From the NCBI GenBank assembly GCA_016721185.1, contig JADKIP010000012.1, positions 186,001 through 250,000 on the forward strand: DNA of 64,000 bases, given 5' to 3'. Position numbers and translations under genes: made by a program. The notes under the pieces are model-generated. The model searched no databases, had not been told where the DNA came from, and saw only the letters and a list, made by a program, of their open reading frames with translations. Below, piece by piece: positions 18,488 through 28,600 of this stretch; within the stretch, counting starts at the first letter, position 1, and every line of letters starts with the position of its first letter. The DNA is from Candidatus Dechloromonas phosphorivorans (GTDB lineage Bacteria > Pseudomonadota > Gammaproteobacteria > Burkholderiales > Rhodocyclaceae).

Positions 18488-19054
18488 TTAGTACATCAGT
18501 GCTTGTACGTAACTTCTGGTGTTGCGAGGGCCTGTAACGCGAACGGTTACGCGGTAATAGGGCATAAAACCTGCGACTGGGGCGTTGCCATAATCGATGC
18601 CTTCCTTGCTCGATGTTTCGGAGAACAGGATGCACAGGTTATCGTTCGCTGTGATCGAACCAGTCTTGTCGCACAGGCGGTGTACGATGAAAGTAACTCT
18701 TTGACCCAAAGAATCGACTTGCTCAAGCGCGTCCCAAGTCGTATAAGAAAGTGGATCAAAGTTACCGCTTAAACCATTTGCCACATAGATAACTGCCGGG
18801 TCCGAGGCTTCAAGTTGAGCCCCCGTTTTTGAAGTAAGCCAAGCCCTCGCGCGCTCCACTCCGAAATCAGCGGCCGCTTCGGCACCCTCCTTGAAAGCTA
18901 GGTTGCCAACAATCATTTGGCTACTACTACCTTGGCGAATCATCGAAATTCCTATTAGGGACATCACGACAAGCACAATCAAGGCAATAAAGAGAACAAC
19001 ACCCTGCTCTTTTGCCGGCGTTGCCAAGCGATCAGAAAGATGGCCAATGTTCAC
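18488..19054 (-). CDS. pilX: PilX-family minor pilin
   Basis: A 188-residue prepilin-like protein. After KEQG it has the hydrophobic helix VVLFIALIVLVVMSLIGISM. It lacks Glu at mature position 5, the known hallmark of PilX/GspK-type tip pilins, and the PilX N-terminal sequence is followed by EGAEAAADFGVERARAWL. With PilV, PilW, FimT and PilE it should form the pilus priming complex that carries PilY1. The start overlaps the pilW stop by 4 bp; pilY1 starts 28 bp after its stop. Confidence 0.85.
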   Translation of the reverse strand: MNIGHLSDRLATPAKEQGVVLFIALIVLVVMSLIGISMIRQGSSSQMIVGNLAFKEGAEAAADFGVERARAWLTSKTGAQLEASDPAVIYVANGLSGNFDPLSYTTWDALEQVDSLGQRVTFIVHRLCDKTGSITANDNLCILFSETSSKEGIDYGNAPVAGFMPYYRVTVRVTGPRNTRSYVQALMY

Positions 19055-20094
19055 GGCTGAGCCCCCCAGATCAGGTTTCGCAACGGAACGGTTCGCTCAA
19101 AAACCTCATAGCGGTAGCGCTCCCACTCAGTACCATCGCCCGGATCAGCCATGACAAAAGGTACGACTACTTCTATTTGATTCGCGTTGTCCCATGAATG
19201 CCAGACTGGCGCCACAGTCGTCACATTTGTCTTCTCAAATTGCTTACTCCGCACCAGCAAAGCCACTTTGATAGCTCTAACCTGACTCCATTCGTCGGTC
19301 GTAGGAACACTTTCTTGCCAGTCTCCATTAGCAAGAATGTACTGCGCCTGCATATTTACAACCCCGTCGGAGATCGGACTAATTGTCGTAGTGAACCGGG
19401 ATTCAGTACGCAGTAAGGCTCCATTTAAAATGCTCCAGGTTGCTCGCTGTGGTTGCCCTCCCAAATACAAAAGATTCCCGGAAGTGACCGTTGGTGCGGG
19501 GGAAAACTCAATCTGGTTTAGGGTATTTTTCCCTGCATTCGCAGCATCCCCACTTTCAACTTTCCGAAGCTCACAAATCCCACCCTGCCTGCCCAAAACG
19601 ACCCATTCGCTTTTCAGCAATGCCCGCCCCTGAGAAGAATAATATTTTCCTGAAACCGGCTTGAACAAGGCAACATCACTAAAGTTAAGATTTGCATCTG
19701 ACGAGCCAGCATACAAAACGGTCACGGTATCTGGCACACCACTCGCACCATCATTGATATCAACAGCTGCCAAGCGGAACGTACCACCTTCAGGGGTGAT
19801 GCCATTTGGAACGTTTACGTTACAACCTGGCTCGAATTGCCTTCCCGGCGAGTTGATTCGCCCAAAACCCAAGCCCCCCTGGGCAAGATCCTGTTCAAGG
19901 TAATGCATGCCGACAGCACCCGAGGTTCGCGAGTCACTACCAGAAACAGTTGTCGCTGTTCGCTCCCCCCAAACGGCCATCGTCTGGAAAATCACCAGCA
20001 CACCGATCAGCCCAATGACCAAGCCGACCAGAATTTCGACCAGCCCCATGCCCAGCTGCTTAGTCACAAGATGCGGGAAGCCGGTTTTTTTCAT
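19051..20094 (-). CDS. pilW: PilW-family minor pilin
   Basis: A minor pilin of about 347 residues. The cleavage region KQLG/MGLVEILVGLVIGLIG has Glu at mature position 5 and a long hydrophobic helix, then a large globular domain (SDSRTSGAVGMHYLEQDLAQ is the PilW signature). The frame also allows a start at 20112 that overlaps the pilV stop; MKKTGFPH at 20094 is preferred because GAGA lies in front of it. It probably acts in the initiation complex with PilV and PilX. Confidence 0.85.
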   Translation of the reverse strand: MKKTGFPHLVTKQLGMGLVEILVGLVIGLIGVLVIFQTMAVWGERTATTVSGSDSRTSGAVGMHYLEQDLAQGGLGFGRINSPGRQFEPGCNVNVPNGITPEGGTFRLAAVDINDGASGVPDTVTVLYAGSSDANLNFSDVALFKPVSGKYYSSQGRALLKSEWVVLGRQGGICELRKVESGDAANAGKNTLNQIEFSPAPTVTSGNLLYLGGQPQRATWSILNGALLRTESRFTTTISPISDGVVNMQAQYILANGDWQESVPTTDEWSQVRAIKVALLVRSKQFEKTNVTTVAPVWHSWDNANQIEVVVPFVMADPGDGTEWERYRYEVFERTVPLRNLIWGAQP

Positions 20095-20101
20095 GGCAAT
20101 C

Positions 20102-20608
20102 TCAATTGACATAGCTTACTAATTGATGGCGACGCAGCGTGGCAACGCCGGGCTGTTGCCAACAAACGGTGATCGTCACTCGATTAAAAGCCCCAGCAGA
20201 GGTGTCCACCAGAATCTGCAGCCCTGTTGCTGTTGCTCCTGGTAATCCTGTTCTACCTGGTGCGGTAACGGCAGTTGCCCAATCGGTCACAACTGGCGAA
20301 ACAGAAGCTGAACCAGAGAAGCTGCAACCATTCGCGAGCCCTGTGGTTTGATGTTGAAACACCGCCAAGGAAGTAGCAATTGAGGTCTCGCTAGTGCGGT
20401 CCACTGCCAGCGCGATACGCGAAGCGATTTCGCTAGTGAATTTTGCGGCATCGGCACGAGCCTGGCTATCAGTTGCCGCTTCAACAGCACGAGCATTGAT
20501 GGCAACCATGCCGAGAATGCCAAGTGAAAAAATTAGGATCGCTATCAGCGCTTCAAGCAGCATCATGCCTGACTGGTCCTTGACGCCAAAAGAGTTCAAC
20601 TGCCGCAT
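20102..20608 (-). CDS. pilV: PilV-family minor pilin
   Basis: A 168-residue type IV minor pilin. The prepilin site KDQSG/MMLLEALIAILIFSLG has Glu5 and a typical PilV N terminus (LEALIAILIFSLGILGMVA). The globular part includes a C-terminal CWQQPG segment. It overlaps the fimT/gspH-type gene by 13 bp and precedes pilW by a few bases, in the conserved fimT-pilV-pilW-pilX-pilY1 order. Confidence 0.88.
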   Translation of the reverse strand: MRQLNSFGVKDQSGMMLLEALIAILIFSLGILGMVAINARAVEAATDSQARADAAKFTSEIASRIALAVDRTSETSIATSLAVFQHQTTGLANGCSFSGSASVSPVVTDWATAVTAPGRTGLPGATATGLQILVDTSAGAFNRVTITVCWQQPGVATLRRHQLVSYVN

Positions 20609-21087
20609 GATCTGGTATCCGCCGTATTCGTAACCGCCGGATCACAGACCCGGACCTGACCGCCAGCACTCACCCGAACACGCAGACATCTAATTTCACC
20701 ACCGCAACCACTGAAACCGGAAAAATCAAAATCCACCGCCGGTGCCGCTCGCCCCAAACCATTAAAAACGACTGCCGTATTCGGCGTAACTGTCACTGAC
20801 CCGCCTGAGGACTCACCACCATCCTTCGTATCAAAATCTGCTCCGCCAGCACTCATTGTCCAACCCGCACCACTCGGAGTAAAAGTAACCGGCGTATTTC
20901 TAGAAATCGCCTCAGCACGCGCTCGCTGCAAGCCAATCGAAAATCCACTCGCCGCCGCTTTGGTACGCGAACTCTCAAGAATCCCGGTAAACGCCGGCAT
21001 CCCAAGCGAGAGCAATATCGCCAATATCACCAGACCAATCATCAACTCGATCATGGTAAAACCAGCAGATAAAGACTTGGCTAACAT
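20596..21087 (-). CDS. FimT/GspH-family minor pilin
   Basis: 163 residues. The prepilin site SAG/FTMIELMIGLVILAIL is followed by the GspH/FimT domain (TKAAASGFSIGLQRARAEAISRN, written here in part). The frame is open further upstream, but the Met at 21087 places the cleavage site at the usual 9 residues from the start. It overlaps the stop of the upstream pilin gene by 7 bp. It corresponds to fimU/fimT in other pilus operons. Confidence 0.86.
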   Translation of the reverse strand: MLAKSLSAGFTMIELMIGLVILAILLSLGMPAFTGILESSRTKAAASGFSIGLQRARAEAISRNTPVTFTPSGAGWTMSAGGADFDTKDGGESSGGSVTVTPNTAVVFNGLGRAAPAVDFDFSGFSGCGGEIRCLRVRVSAGGQVRVCDPAVTNTADTRSCGS

Positions 21088-21497
21088 GTGCCAGCCTTTG
21101 TTAATACCCAGCCGCAGCCTTGGTCTAACCATCCAGATTTAACACCGGTGGTTGCGCGCGCTACGGGAGTAATCGTATAGCCAAAGCCAGCCATGCTGTT
21201 AGCACCAGTTGCTGTAGCAGTATAGGTCGTCGCAGAACCAACACAGCCGAAAGTAAAGTTGGTCGTATCTGGTGGAAGCGCAGCCCCACATGTTGTCCCT
21301 CCACTGACATAACTACGGTTATCCTGAAAATACTGCTCCATTCGCACACTGACATTAGAGAGCCCTGAAATTGCGTCAGTGATTCTGCTACGCGTCACAT
21401 AATCCGCATAATTAGGTATCGCAATTGCAGCCAGAGCACCAATAATGGCCACGACAATCATCAATTCGATCAACGTAAATCCTCGATTGCTGCGCAT
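21081..21497 (-). CDS. pilE: Type IV pilin, PilE-like, first gene of the minor-pilin operon
   Basis: 138 residues with a classical type IVa prepilin leader, MRSNRG/FTLIELMIVVAIIGAL, a long N-terminal helix ending YADYVTRSRITDAISGLSNV, and a C-terminal disulfide loop pair (TTCG, FGCVG, QGCGW, AGTC at the end). The start at 21497 is chosen over upstream in-frame ATGs because it gives the normal 6-residue leader. As the first gene of the minor-pilin operon it is more likely a minor pilin of the PilE type than the bulk pilus subunit, though sequence alone does not prove this. Confidence 0.85.
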   Translation of the reverse strand: MRSNRGFTLIELMIVVAIIGALAAIAIPNYADYVTRSRITDAISGLSNVSVRMEQYFQDNRSYVSGGTTCGAALPPDTTNFTFGCVGSATTYTATATGANSMAGFGYTITPVARATTGVKSGWLDQGCGWVLTKAGTC

Positions 21498-21573
21498 TGC
21501 ATACCCCTTCCAATTTTCTGTTAATCGAAGTGTAGAACCTGGATGCATCTCCTGAGCACCAGCCGGACAGGTG

Positions 21574-21614
21574 GTAAAAAAAATGGACCGAGCGGCAAAA
21601 TACCGACTCGGCCC
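21574..21614 (-). terminator. Rho-independent terminator after glmU and the small membrane gene
   Basis: On the minus strand, an imperfect GC-rich stem (about 21585-21613, GGCCGAG paired with CTCGGTCC) is followed by a run of T (A run at 21576-21583 on the plus strand). It separates the glmU unit from the minor-pilin operon, whose promoter must lie in the remaining 80 bp. Confidence 0.7.
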
Positions 21615-21646
21615 ATCCACAAATTCAAGCTGCCAAGGTGAGAACT

Positions 21647-21952
21647 CTATTTATTACCAGCCGCCAAACGATCGATGATTGCAGGGCCAAAGCCGTAAAG
21701 CACGGCAAAAGCAAGCAAGAGCAGCAAAAGGCCGACCAGAATCTGTTTCCCCGGTCTCGAAAAATCAGACCAGTGCTGCCAGGCAAACCACAGGGGACCG
21801 GCAACCGGCAACAGAAGAGTCGGCAACCAGTTGCGCCAGCCAAAGGCGAAAGATGCTGGCAAGGTACCGACATAGCCAACCAGCAACAAGGAAACGCCTA
21901 CCGCTGCCAGAACGGCCACAAACATGACGAAGGCAGTAAAGCCAAAATCCAT
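21647..21952 (-). CDS. Small membrane protein, unrecognised
   Basis: 101 residues with three hydrophobic segments (FGFTAFVMFVAVLAAVGVSL, WLPTLLLPVAGPLWFAW and QILVGLLLLLLAFAVLYGFG). The start overlaps the glmU stop by one base (TAATG), so it is translated with glmU. I do not recognise a family. A role near the cell envelope is only suggested by the glmU neighbour. Confidence 0.6.
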   Translation of the reverse strand: MDFGFTAFVMFVAVLAAVGVSLLLVGYVGTLPASFAFGWRNWLPTLLLPVAGPLWFAWQHWSDFSRPGKQILVGLLLLLLAFAVLYGFGPAIIDRLAAGNK

Positions 21953-23310
21953 TATTTTTTGACTTTCTGGGGCCGAACCCAGCCATTCAGCGTCATCTGC
22001 CTGGCACGGGATACGGTCAACGCGTCAGGCGGGGCATTTTTGGTCAGTGTCGTACCGGCACCCAGCGTTGCCCCGCGCCCTACCGTCACCGGCGCCACTA
22101 GTTGAGTATCGGAACCGATAAATACGTCGTCCTCGATAATGGTCTTGTGTTTGTTGGCACCGTCGTAATTGCAGGTAATGGTTCCCGCCCCCACATTGAC
22201 GCGCTGGCCAATTTCGGCGTCACCGATATACGCCAGATGGTTGGCCTTGGATTGGGCGGCAATCTTGCTGTTCTTGACCTCGACAAAGTTGCCGATATGC
22301 ACTTCCGGGCCGAGCTCGGTGCCGGGACGCAGCCGGGCGTAAGGGCCAAGCACCCCATCGGGGCCGATCACGGCATCTTCAAAGTGGCAGAAGGCGGCGA
22401 TCCGCGTTCCTGCACCCACTTTGACATTCTTCAATACGCAATACGGGCCAACTTCGACCGCATCGGCCAGTTCAACCTTGCCTTCAAAAACGCAGCCCAC
22501 GTCAATAAAGACATCGCGGCCGTAGCCAAGATCACCGCGCACATCAATGCGATTTGGGTCAGCCAGACGAACGCCGCCAACCAGCATGGCATCAGCGATG
22601 TTGCGCTGATGCACGCGCTCCAGTTCGGCCAATTGCACCTTGCTATTAACCCCCAAAACCTCCCACTCACCATCGGGCTGGGCGGTATGCACCGGCACAC
22701 CTTCGGCCACTGCCAGCGCCACAATATCGGTCAGGTAATACTCGCCTTGGGCGTTTTTATTGGACAACCGGCCCAACCAATCACTCAAGCGTGCAGAGGG
22801 AATGGCCATGATGCCGGTATTCACTTCACGGATGGCTTTCTCTTCGGCGGTGGCATCTTTTTCCTCAACGATGCGCTGAACCTGACCGGCGGCATCGCGA
22901 ACGATACGGCCGTAGCCTGCCGGGTTAGCCAACTCGACCGTCAGAATCGATAGCCCATCCTTGCCGGCTTGCAACAGACGCTTCAGGCTCGACGCCTTGG
23001 TCAGCGGCACATCGCCATAAAGCACCAGCGTCTGCCCTTCAGGAGAAATTGCCGACAAGGCCTGCGCGACGGCGTGCCCGGTCCCGAGTTGCGGCTCCTG
23101 CTTAGCCCATGAAATATCGGCAGAATCCAGGGTTGACCGCACCACTTCGCCACCATGACCGAAAACCACGACCAACTTGGTCGGTGCGAGGGAACGGGCG
23201 GTGTCGATGACGTGCTGGGCGAGCGCCTTGCCGGCGACCGGGTGCAGCACCTTGGGCAGATTTGAATGCATGCGCTTGCCTTGGCCGGCAGCGAGAATAA
23301 CGATATTCAT
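21952..23310 (-). CDS. glmU: Bifunctional UDP-GlcNAc pyrophosphorylase / glucosamine-1-phosphate N-acetyltransferase
   Basis: A 452-residue cytoplasmic enzyme making UDP-GlcNAc for peptidoglycan and lipopolysaccharide. The N-terminal uridyltransferase has LAAGQGKRMHSNLPKVLH and VLYGDVPL. The C-terminal left-handed beta-helix acetyltransferase has hexapeptide repeats, NFVEVKNSKI and the catalytic-region motif NHLAYIGDAEIG. Length and domain order are normal. glmS is not next to it in this window. Confidence 0.97.
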   Translation of the reverse strand: MNIVILAAGQGKRMHSNLPKVLHPVAGKALAQHVIDTARSLAPTKLVVVFGHGGEVVRSTLDSADISWAKQEPQLGTGHAVAQALSAISPEGQTLVLYGDVPLTKASSLKRLLQAGKDGLSILTVELANPAGYGRIVRDAAGQVQRIVEEKDATAEEKAIREVNTGIMAIPSARLSDWLGRLSNKNAQGEYYLTDIVALAVAEGVPVHTAQPDGEWEVLGVNSKVQLAELERVHQRNIADAMLVGGVRLADPNRIDVRGDLGYGRDVFIDVGCVFEGKVELADAVEVGPYCVLKNVKVGAGTRIAAFCHFEDAVIGPDGVLGPYARLRPGTELGPEVHIGNFVEVKNSKIAAQSKANHLAYIGDAEIGQRVNVGAGTITCNYDGANKHKTIIEDDVFIGSDTQLVAPVTVGRGATLGAGTTLTKNAPPDALTVSRARQMTLNGWVRPQKVKK

Positions 23311-23352
23311 AGTTTTGGCTTCAGTTTGGCGCCGGCACGCAGCCGGCTGGGT

Positions 23353-24084
23353 TTAGGTGGGTTTCTTGTCTTCTTGGCCACTGAGAATGTCACCAAGCAG
23401 CATTTTGCCGCGCGCGGAAACACCCCAGTACATCAAATTCTTGTCGTTGATACGGGTTTCGATGACGCCCATGGCCTTCATCACCGTGAGTCGCTGGCTG
23501 ACAAAATCTCGCGCCAGACCGGTGCGTTCGCAAATGGCGGCAAGATTGCCATAGACAAAATTTTCCTCTGCCAGGGCACGAAGTATTTCGACATCATTAT
23601 AGGAAAGGACTTCCCGCGGCTCGGGCTCCGCAGCCTTGGCAGACGGCTCAAGTTTGGCCGACTGGGCAAGGTGGTCTTCCTGTTTTTGCTGTTTGAGATG
23701 CACGATCTCGCGTTTAACCTGATCAAACTGCCCGCTCAGTCGCTGCGCAACATTTTCCAGCAGGCGGCGGGAAGCAACGACATAAATCAGGCAGAAGCCG
23801 GCAAAAGCGAAAAAATCGACCGGCTTGGTGCGTGCGCCTTCAAGCAAGGTACTGGAAATCATGTTGAGGAAGAGCGGTACGGTCAACGCCGCTACAACCC
23901 CTAAAACCGGGTACTTCAGCCACTCTCTTCGAATCGGCAGCCCCTGCCGGTCGGCCAGAAAATAATTTGCGGCACCGCCGAGAATGCCGGCGACCACCAT
24001 AATCGCCAAAATGAGCAGCATATGTCCATCAAGCCCACCGGATGGCGCAGTGACCTGGAAGGCCGTCTGTAATTCAACCGACAT
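23353..24084 (-). CDS. Membrane protein with C-terminal winged-helix-like domain, possibly YEATS-associated 3TM type
   Basis: 243 residues. Three hydrophobic segments occupy the first 110 residues (HMLLILAIMVVAGILGGAAN, then YPVLGVVAALTVPLFLNM and VDFFAFAGFCLIYVVASRRL). A coiled coil follows (QFDQVKREIVHLKQQKQ), then a charged linker, then a helix-turn-helix/winged-helix-like end (VYGNLAAICERTGLARDFVS, then LTVMKAMGVIETR). The 3TM part resembles the YEATS-Like-Associating 3TM (YLATT) region by memory, at low certainty. A membrane sensor that acts through a DNA- or protein-binding domain is possible. It lies between gltD and glmU in the same direction but has a terminator upstream. Confidence 0.55.
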   Translation of the reverse strand: MSVELQTAFQVTAPSGGLDGHMLLILAIMVVAGILGGAANYFLADRQGLPIRREWLKYPVLGVVAALTVPLFLNMISSTLLEGARTKPVDFFAFAGFCLIYVVASRRLLENVAQRLSGQFDQVKREIVHLKQQKQEDHLAQSAKLEPSAKAAEPEPREVLSYNDVEILRALAEENFVYGNLAAICERTGLARDFVSQRLTVMKAMGVIETRINDKNLMYWGVSARGKMLLGDILSGQEDKKPT

Positions 24085-24132
24085 TATTTCCCCTTTTTTT
24101 GCATTTTCCCATGTTCACCGGGAATGGGCATA

Positions 24133-24168
24133 AAAAAAGCCTCACCAACATTTGCTGGTGAGGCTTGT
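24133..24168 (-). terminator. Rho-independent terminator of gltBD
   Basis: An 11-bp perfect stem, AAGCCTCACCA paired with TGGTGAGGCTT (24138-24165), is followed on the minus strand by seven T. It lies directly after the gltD stop. Confidence 0.9.
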
Positions 24169-24186
24169 TTGTTAAAGCATGGTCAT

Positions 24187-25653
24187 TTACCGCGGCAGTG
24201 TCGTGCAACCCATCAGGAAATTATCAACCTCGCGAGCGCATTGACGGCCCTCGCGAATCGCCCAGACCACCAGTGACTGACCACGACGGACGTCACCTGC
24301 AGCAAATACTTTGGCGACATTGGTGGCATAACAGCCATCGCCATCAGTCGTTGCCTTGGCATTGCCCCGTGGATCCTTGTCGACACCGAAGGCTTCCAGC
24401 AAACTGCCCACCGGGTTGGTAAAGCCCATGGCCAGAAAGACCAGATCAGCCGGCATCTCGAATTCAGAACCCGCCACTTCAACCATCTTGCCGTCTTTCC
24501 ATTCAACGCGCACGGCTTGAAGCGCCTTGATGTTCCCCTTCCCGTCACCAATCAGCGACTTGGTAGCAACCGCAAAATCACGGCTGCAACCTTCGTCGTG
24601 CGATGAAGAAGTACGGAGTTTGTACGGCCAGTAAGGCCAGGTCAGGGCTTTATTTTCCTGCTCTGGCGGCATCGGCATCAATTCAAACTGGGTCACAGAG
24701 GCAGCGCCGTGACGATTGGAGGTGCCGACGCAATCGGAGCCCGTGTCACCACCGCCAATAACCACCACATGCTTGCCCTTGGCGCTAATCGGGTTTTGTT
24801 TACCGGCCTGAACTTCCTTATTCTGAGGAATCAGGAATTCAAGTGCCGGGTAAATGCCCTTCAGCTCACGACCAGGCACCGGCAAATCGCGCGGCACTTC
24901 GGAACCCGCGGCGAGAATGACCGCATCGAAATCCTTGGCGAGTTGTTCGGCAGAAACAAAAGTCGTCGCATCGTTGTTGATACCTGCCGGCAACTCCTTG
25001 CTACCGACCACAACCTTGGTCTTGAAGGTAACGCCCTCGGCTTCCATCTGGGCAACCCTGCGGTCAACCACCGTTTTTTCCATTTTAAAGTCGGGAATGC
25101 CGTAGGCAAGCAAGCCGCCAAGGCGGTCGCTCTTCTCGAATACCGTCACCGCATGGCCAACGCGAGCCAGTTGCTGTGCTGCAGCCAGACCAGCCGGGCC
25201 GGAACCGACGATTGCAACCTTCTTGCCGGTCTTCGATTTCGGCGGCTGTGGTACAACCCAGCCCATTTCCCAGCCCTTGTCGATGATGAAATGCTCAATC
25301 GACTTGATGCCTACCGGGGCGGCGTTAATGCCAAGCGTACAGGCGGACTCGCAGGGTGCCGGGCAAATACGACCGGTGAAGTCGGGAAAATTGTTGGTGG
25401 AATGCAGGACTTCCAGCGCTTGCTTCCAGTTACCGCGGTAAACCAGATCATTCCAGTCAGGAATGATGTTGTTGACCGGACAACCGTTGTTGCAAAACGG
25501 AATACCGCAGTCCATACAACGTGCGCCTTGTATTTTGGCTTCGTCATCGGACAGGGTAAGGATGAACTCCTTGTAATTCTTGAGCCGCTTTTCAACAGGC
25601 TCATAAGCCTCGGAAAGGCGTTCAAACTCCATGAATCCAGTTGGCTTGCCCAT
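24187..25653 (-). CDS. gltD: Glutamate synthase (NADPH), small subunit
   Basis: A 488-residue subunit that carries NADPH oxidation for glutamate synthase. An N-terminal 4Fe-4S segment (CMDCGIPFC, then NNGCPVNN) is followed by the FAD motif GSGPAGLAAAQQLAR and the NADPH motif GGGDTGSDCVGTSNRHGA, ending with the FAD-contact AAGDVRRGQSLVVWAIREGR. The start overlaps the gltB stop by one base. Together with GltB it makes glutamate from 2-oxoglutarate and glutamine. Confidence 0.97.
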   Translation of the reverse strand: MGKPTGFMEFERLSEAYEPVEKRLKNYKEFILTLSDDEAKIQGARCMDCGIPFCNNGCPVNNIIPDWNDLVYRGNWKQALEVLHSTNNFPDFTGRICPAPCESACTLGINAAPVGIKSIEHFIIDKGWEMGWVVPQPPKSKTGKKVAIVGSGPAGLAAAQQLARVGHAVTVFEKSDRLGGLLAYGIPDFKMEKTVVDRRVAQMEAEGVTFKTKVVVGSKELPAGINNDATTFVSAEQLAKDFDAVILAAGSEVPRDLPVPGRELKGIYPALEFLIPQNKEVQAGKQNPISAKGKHVVVIGGGDTGSDCVGTSNRHGAASVTQFELMPMPPEQENKALTWPYWPYKLRTSSSHDEGCSRDFAVATKSLIGDGKGNIKALQAVRVEWKDGKMVEVAGSEFEMPADLVFLAMGFTNPVGSLLEAFGVDKDPRGNAKATTDGDGCYATNVAKVFAAGDVRRGQSLVVWAIREGRQCAREVDNFLMGCTTLPR

Positions 25654-28600
25654 TATGCGGCCTCCTTCTGTGCAGCAGCGGCCATCTCGGTGAGCGCCCG
25701 CTTGTATTCGTGCGGATAAATTTTGACAAACTTTTCGCGGTAAGCATCCCAGTTAGCCAGAATCGTCTTGGCAATGACGCTACCCGTGTATTCGGCGTGC
25801 TGCGTAATGAGATCCTTAAGCTGGACTTCATCGGCAATCCCGCGGTGCAGAGGCTCATCAGCCGCATGACGATTAGCCGGAAGCACTTTTTCAAGCGCAA
25901 CCTGAGCCAGGTTACAGCGATGCTTGAAGCTGCCGTCCTCGTCCAGCACATAGGCAATACCACCCGACATGCCAGCCGCAAAGTTACGGCCAGTCATCCC
26001 GAGGACGACCACCGTACCACCCGTCATATATTCGCAGCCGTGGTCACCCACACCTTCAACGACCGCCGTGCCGCCGGAGTTACGAACACAGAAACGCTCG
26101 CCACCGACACCCGCCAGGAATGCCTGACCGGCAATGGCACCGTACATCACGGTGTTGCCAACGATAATATTTTCCTGAGTGTTGCCCCGAAAATCCGGAC
26201 TCGGCTTGATGATGATGCGGCCACCGGACAGACCCTTGGCGACGTAGTCGTTACCTTCGCCAGTCAGTTCCAGCGTAACGCCTTTGGCCAGGAATGCACC
26301 GAAGCTCTGGCCGGCCGTTCCGGTCAGTTTGACGTGAATGGTGTCATCCGGCAGACCGGCGTGACCATAACGGCGGGCGACTTCACCCGACAACATGGCG
26401 CCACAGGTGCGATTGACGTTGATGATCGAGGTTTCGATCTGGACCTTCTGGCCCTTTTCGAGCGCCTGCTTGGCCTGCGCGATCAGCTTGTGATCAAGCG
26501 CCTTGCTCAGGCCGTGATCCTGTTCTTCAGTTTGGCAACGCGGCTCATGGGCTGGCACGTTCGGCTGATAAAAGATCTTCGAAAAATCCAGACCCTTTGC
26601 TTTCCAGTGATCGATACCCGGACGCATATCAAGCAGATCGGCACGACCGATCAGATCTTCAAACTTGCGGATACCCAACTCGGCCATGATTTCGCGAACT
26701 TCTTCAGCGACGAAGAAGAAATAATTAACCACGTGCTCCGGTTGGCCAGTAAAGCGCTTGCGCAGTTCCGGATCTTGCGTTGCAACGCCAACCGGGCAGG
26801 TATTGAGGTGACACTTGCGCATCATGATGCAGCCCTCAACCACCAGCGGCGCCGTCGCAAAGCCGAACTCATCAGCACCGAGCAGCGCACCGATCACGAC
26901 GTCACGCCCGGTTTTCATCTGACCATCAACCTGAACGCGGATACGGCTGCGCAGGCGGTTGAGTACGAGCGTTTGCTGGGTTTCAGCCAGACCGAGTTCC
27001 CACGGTGTACCGGCGTGTTTGATCGAAGACTGCGGCGAAGCGCCAGTCCCGCCGTCAAAGCCGGCGATCACGACGTGATCAGCCTTGGCCTTGGCAACGC
27101 CCGCAGCCACGGTACCGACACCCACCTCGGAAACCAGCTTGACGGAGATCGAAGCGCGCGAATTGGCATTCTTCAGATCGTGAATCAACTGAGCCAGATC
27201 TTCAATCGAGTAAATATCGTGATGTGGTGGCGGCGAAATCAGACCAACACCGGGTACGGAGTGACGCAGGAAGCCGATGTACTCGGAAACCTTGTGGCCC
27301 GGTAACTGGCCACCTTCGCCCGGTTTGGCCCCTTGGGCCATCTTGATCTGAATCTGGTCGGCATTGACCAAATACTCAGTCGTCACGCCAAAACGTCCGG
27401 AAGCCACTTGCTTGATGGCCGAACGCAGAGAATCGCCTTCCTTCAGTTCCAGGTCACGTGCAATCCGGTTCTTGCCCACCACTTCGGAAAGCATGGTGCC
27501 GCCCTTGACCGGTGCATAACGCCGCGCATCTTCACCCCCTTCGCCGGTATTCGACTTGCCGCCGATACGGTTCATGGCAATAGCGAGCGTGGTATGCGAC
27601 TCGGTCGAAATAGCGCCCAGCGAAATCGCACCGGTCGCAAAGCGCTTGACGATTTCCTTGGCTGATTCAACTTCAGCCAGCGGCACGGCAGTCGCTGTCG
27701 GCTTGAACTCGAAAAGACCGCGCAGGGTCAGGTGACGCTTGGTCTGATCATTGATCAGCTTGGCGTATTCCTTGTACGTATCGACCTCGCCGGAACGAGT
27801 CGCATGCTGCAGCTTGGCAATCGAATCCGGCGTCCACATATGCTCTTCACCACGGGTGCGGAAAGCGTATTCGCCGCCGGCATCAAGCATGGTGGTCAGC
27901 ACAGGATTGTCGGAAAAGGCTTCCTCATGCAGGCGAATGGCTTCTTCGGCAACTTCAAAGACACCAATGCCTTCAACATTGGAGGGTGTGCCAGTGAAAT
28001 ACTTCTCGACAAAATCTTTTTGCAGGCCAATCGCTTCGAAAATCTGCGCACCGGTATAAGACATGTAGGTGGAAATGCCCATTTTGGACATGACCTTGTT
28101 CAGCCCCTTGCCGATCGCCTTGACGTAGTTATAAACATACTTCTCGGCTGTTGCAGCATCACCTTTGGCCAAGGACTCGATAGTTTCGAGTGCCAGATAG
28201 GGATGCACAGCTTCAGCGCCATAACCGCCGAGCAATGCGAAGTGGTGCGTCTCACGTGCCGAGCCGGTTTCAACCACCAGGCCAGCACTGGTCCGCAAGC
28301 CTTTTTTGACCAGATGCTGGTGGATAGCGGAAGTAGCCAGCAGGGCCGGAATGGCAACGTGATCAGCATCAACCTTACGGTCTGAAACGATCAAAACGTT
28401 GGCGCCAGAGCGCACGGCATCTTCGGCATCAGCCGCCAGCGAGGCCAGACGGGCCTCAATGCCGGCCTTGCCCCAAGCCACGGGGTAGCAAATATCCAGT
28501 TCCAGAGACTTGAACTTGCCAGCCGTATATTTCTCGATATGGCGCAGCTTCTCCATATTGGTGCAGGTCAGCACCGGCTGGGAGACTTCGAGGCGAATCG

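Noticed and set aside
25641..27305. Plus-strand open frame of 554 codons opposite gltB
   Set aside because: gltB carries all expected domains on the other strand; this frame has none.
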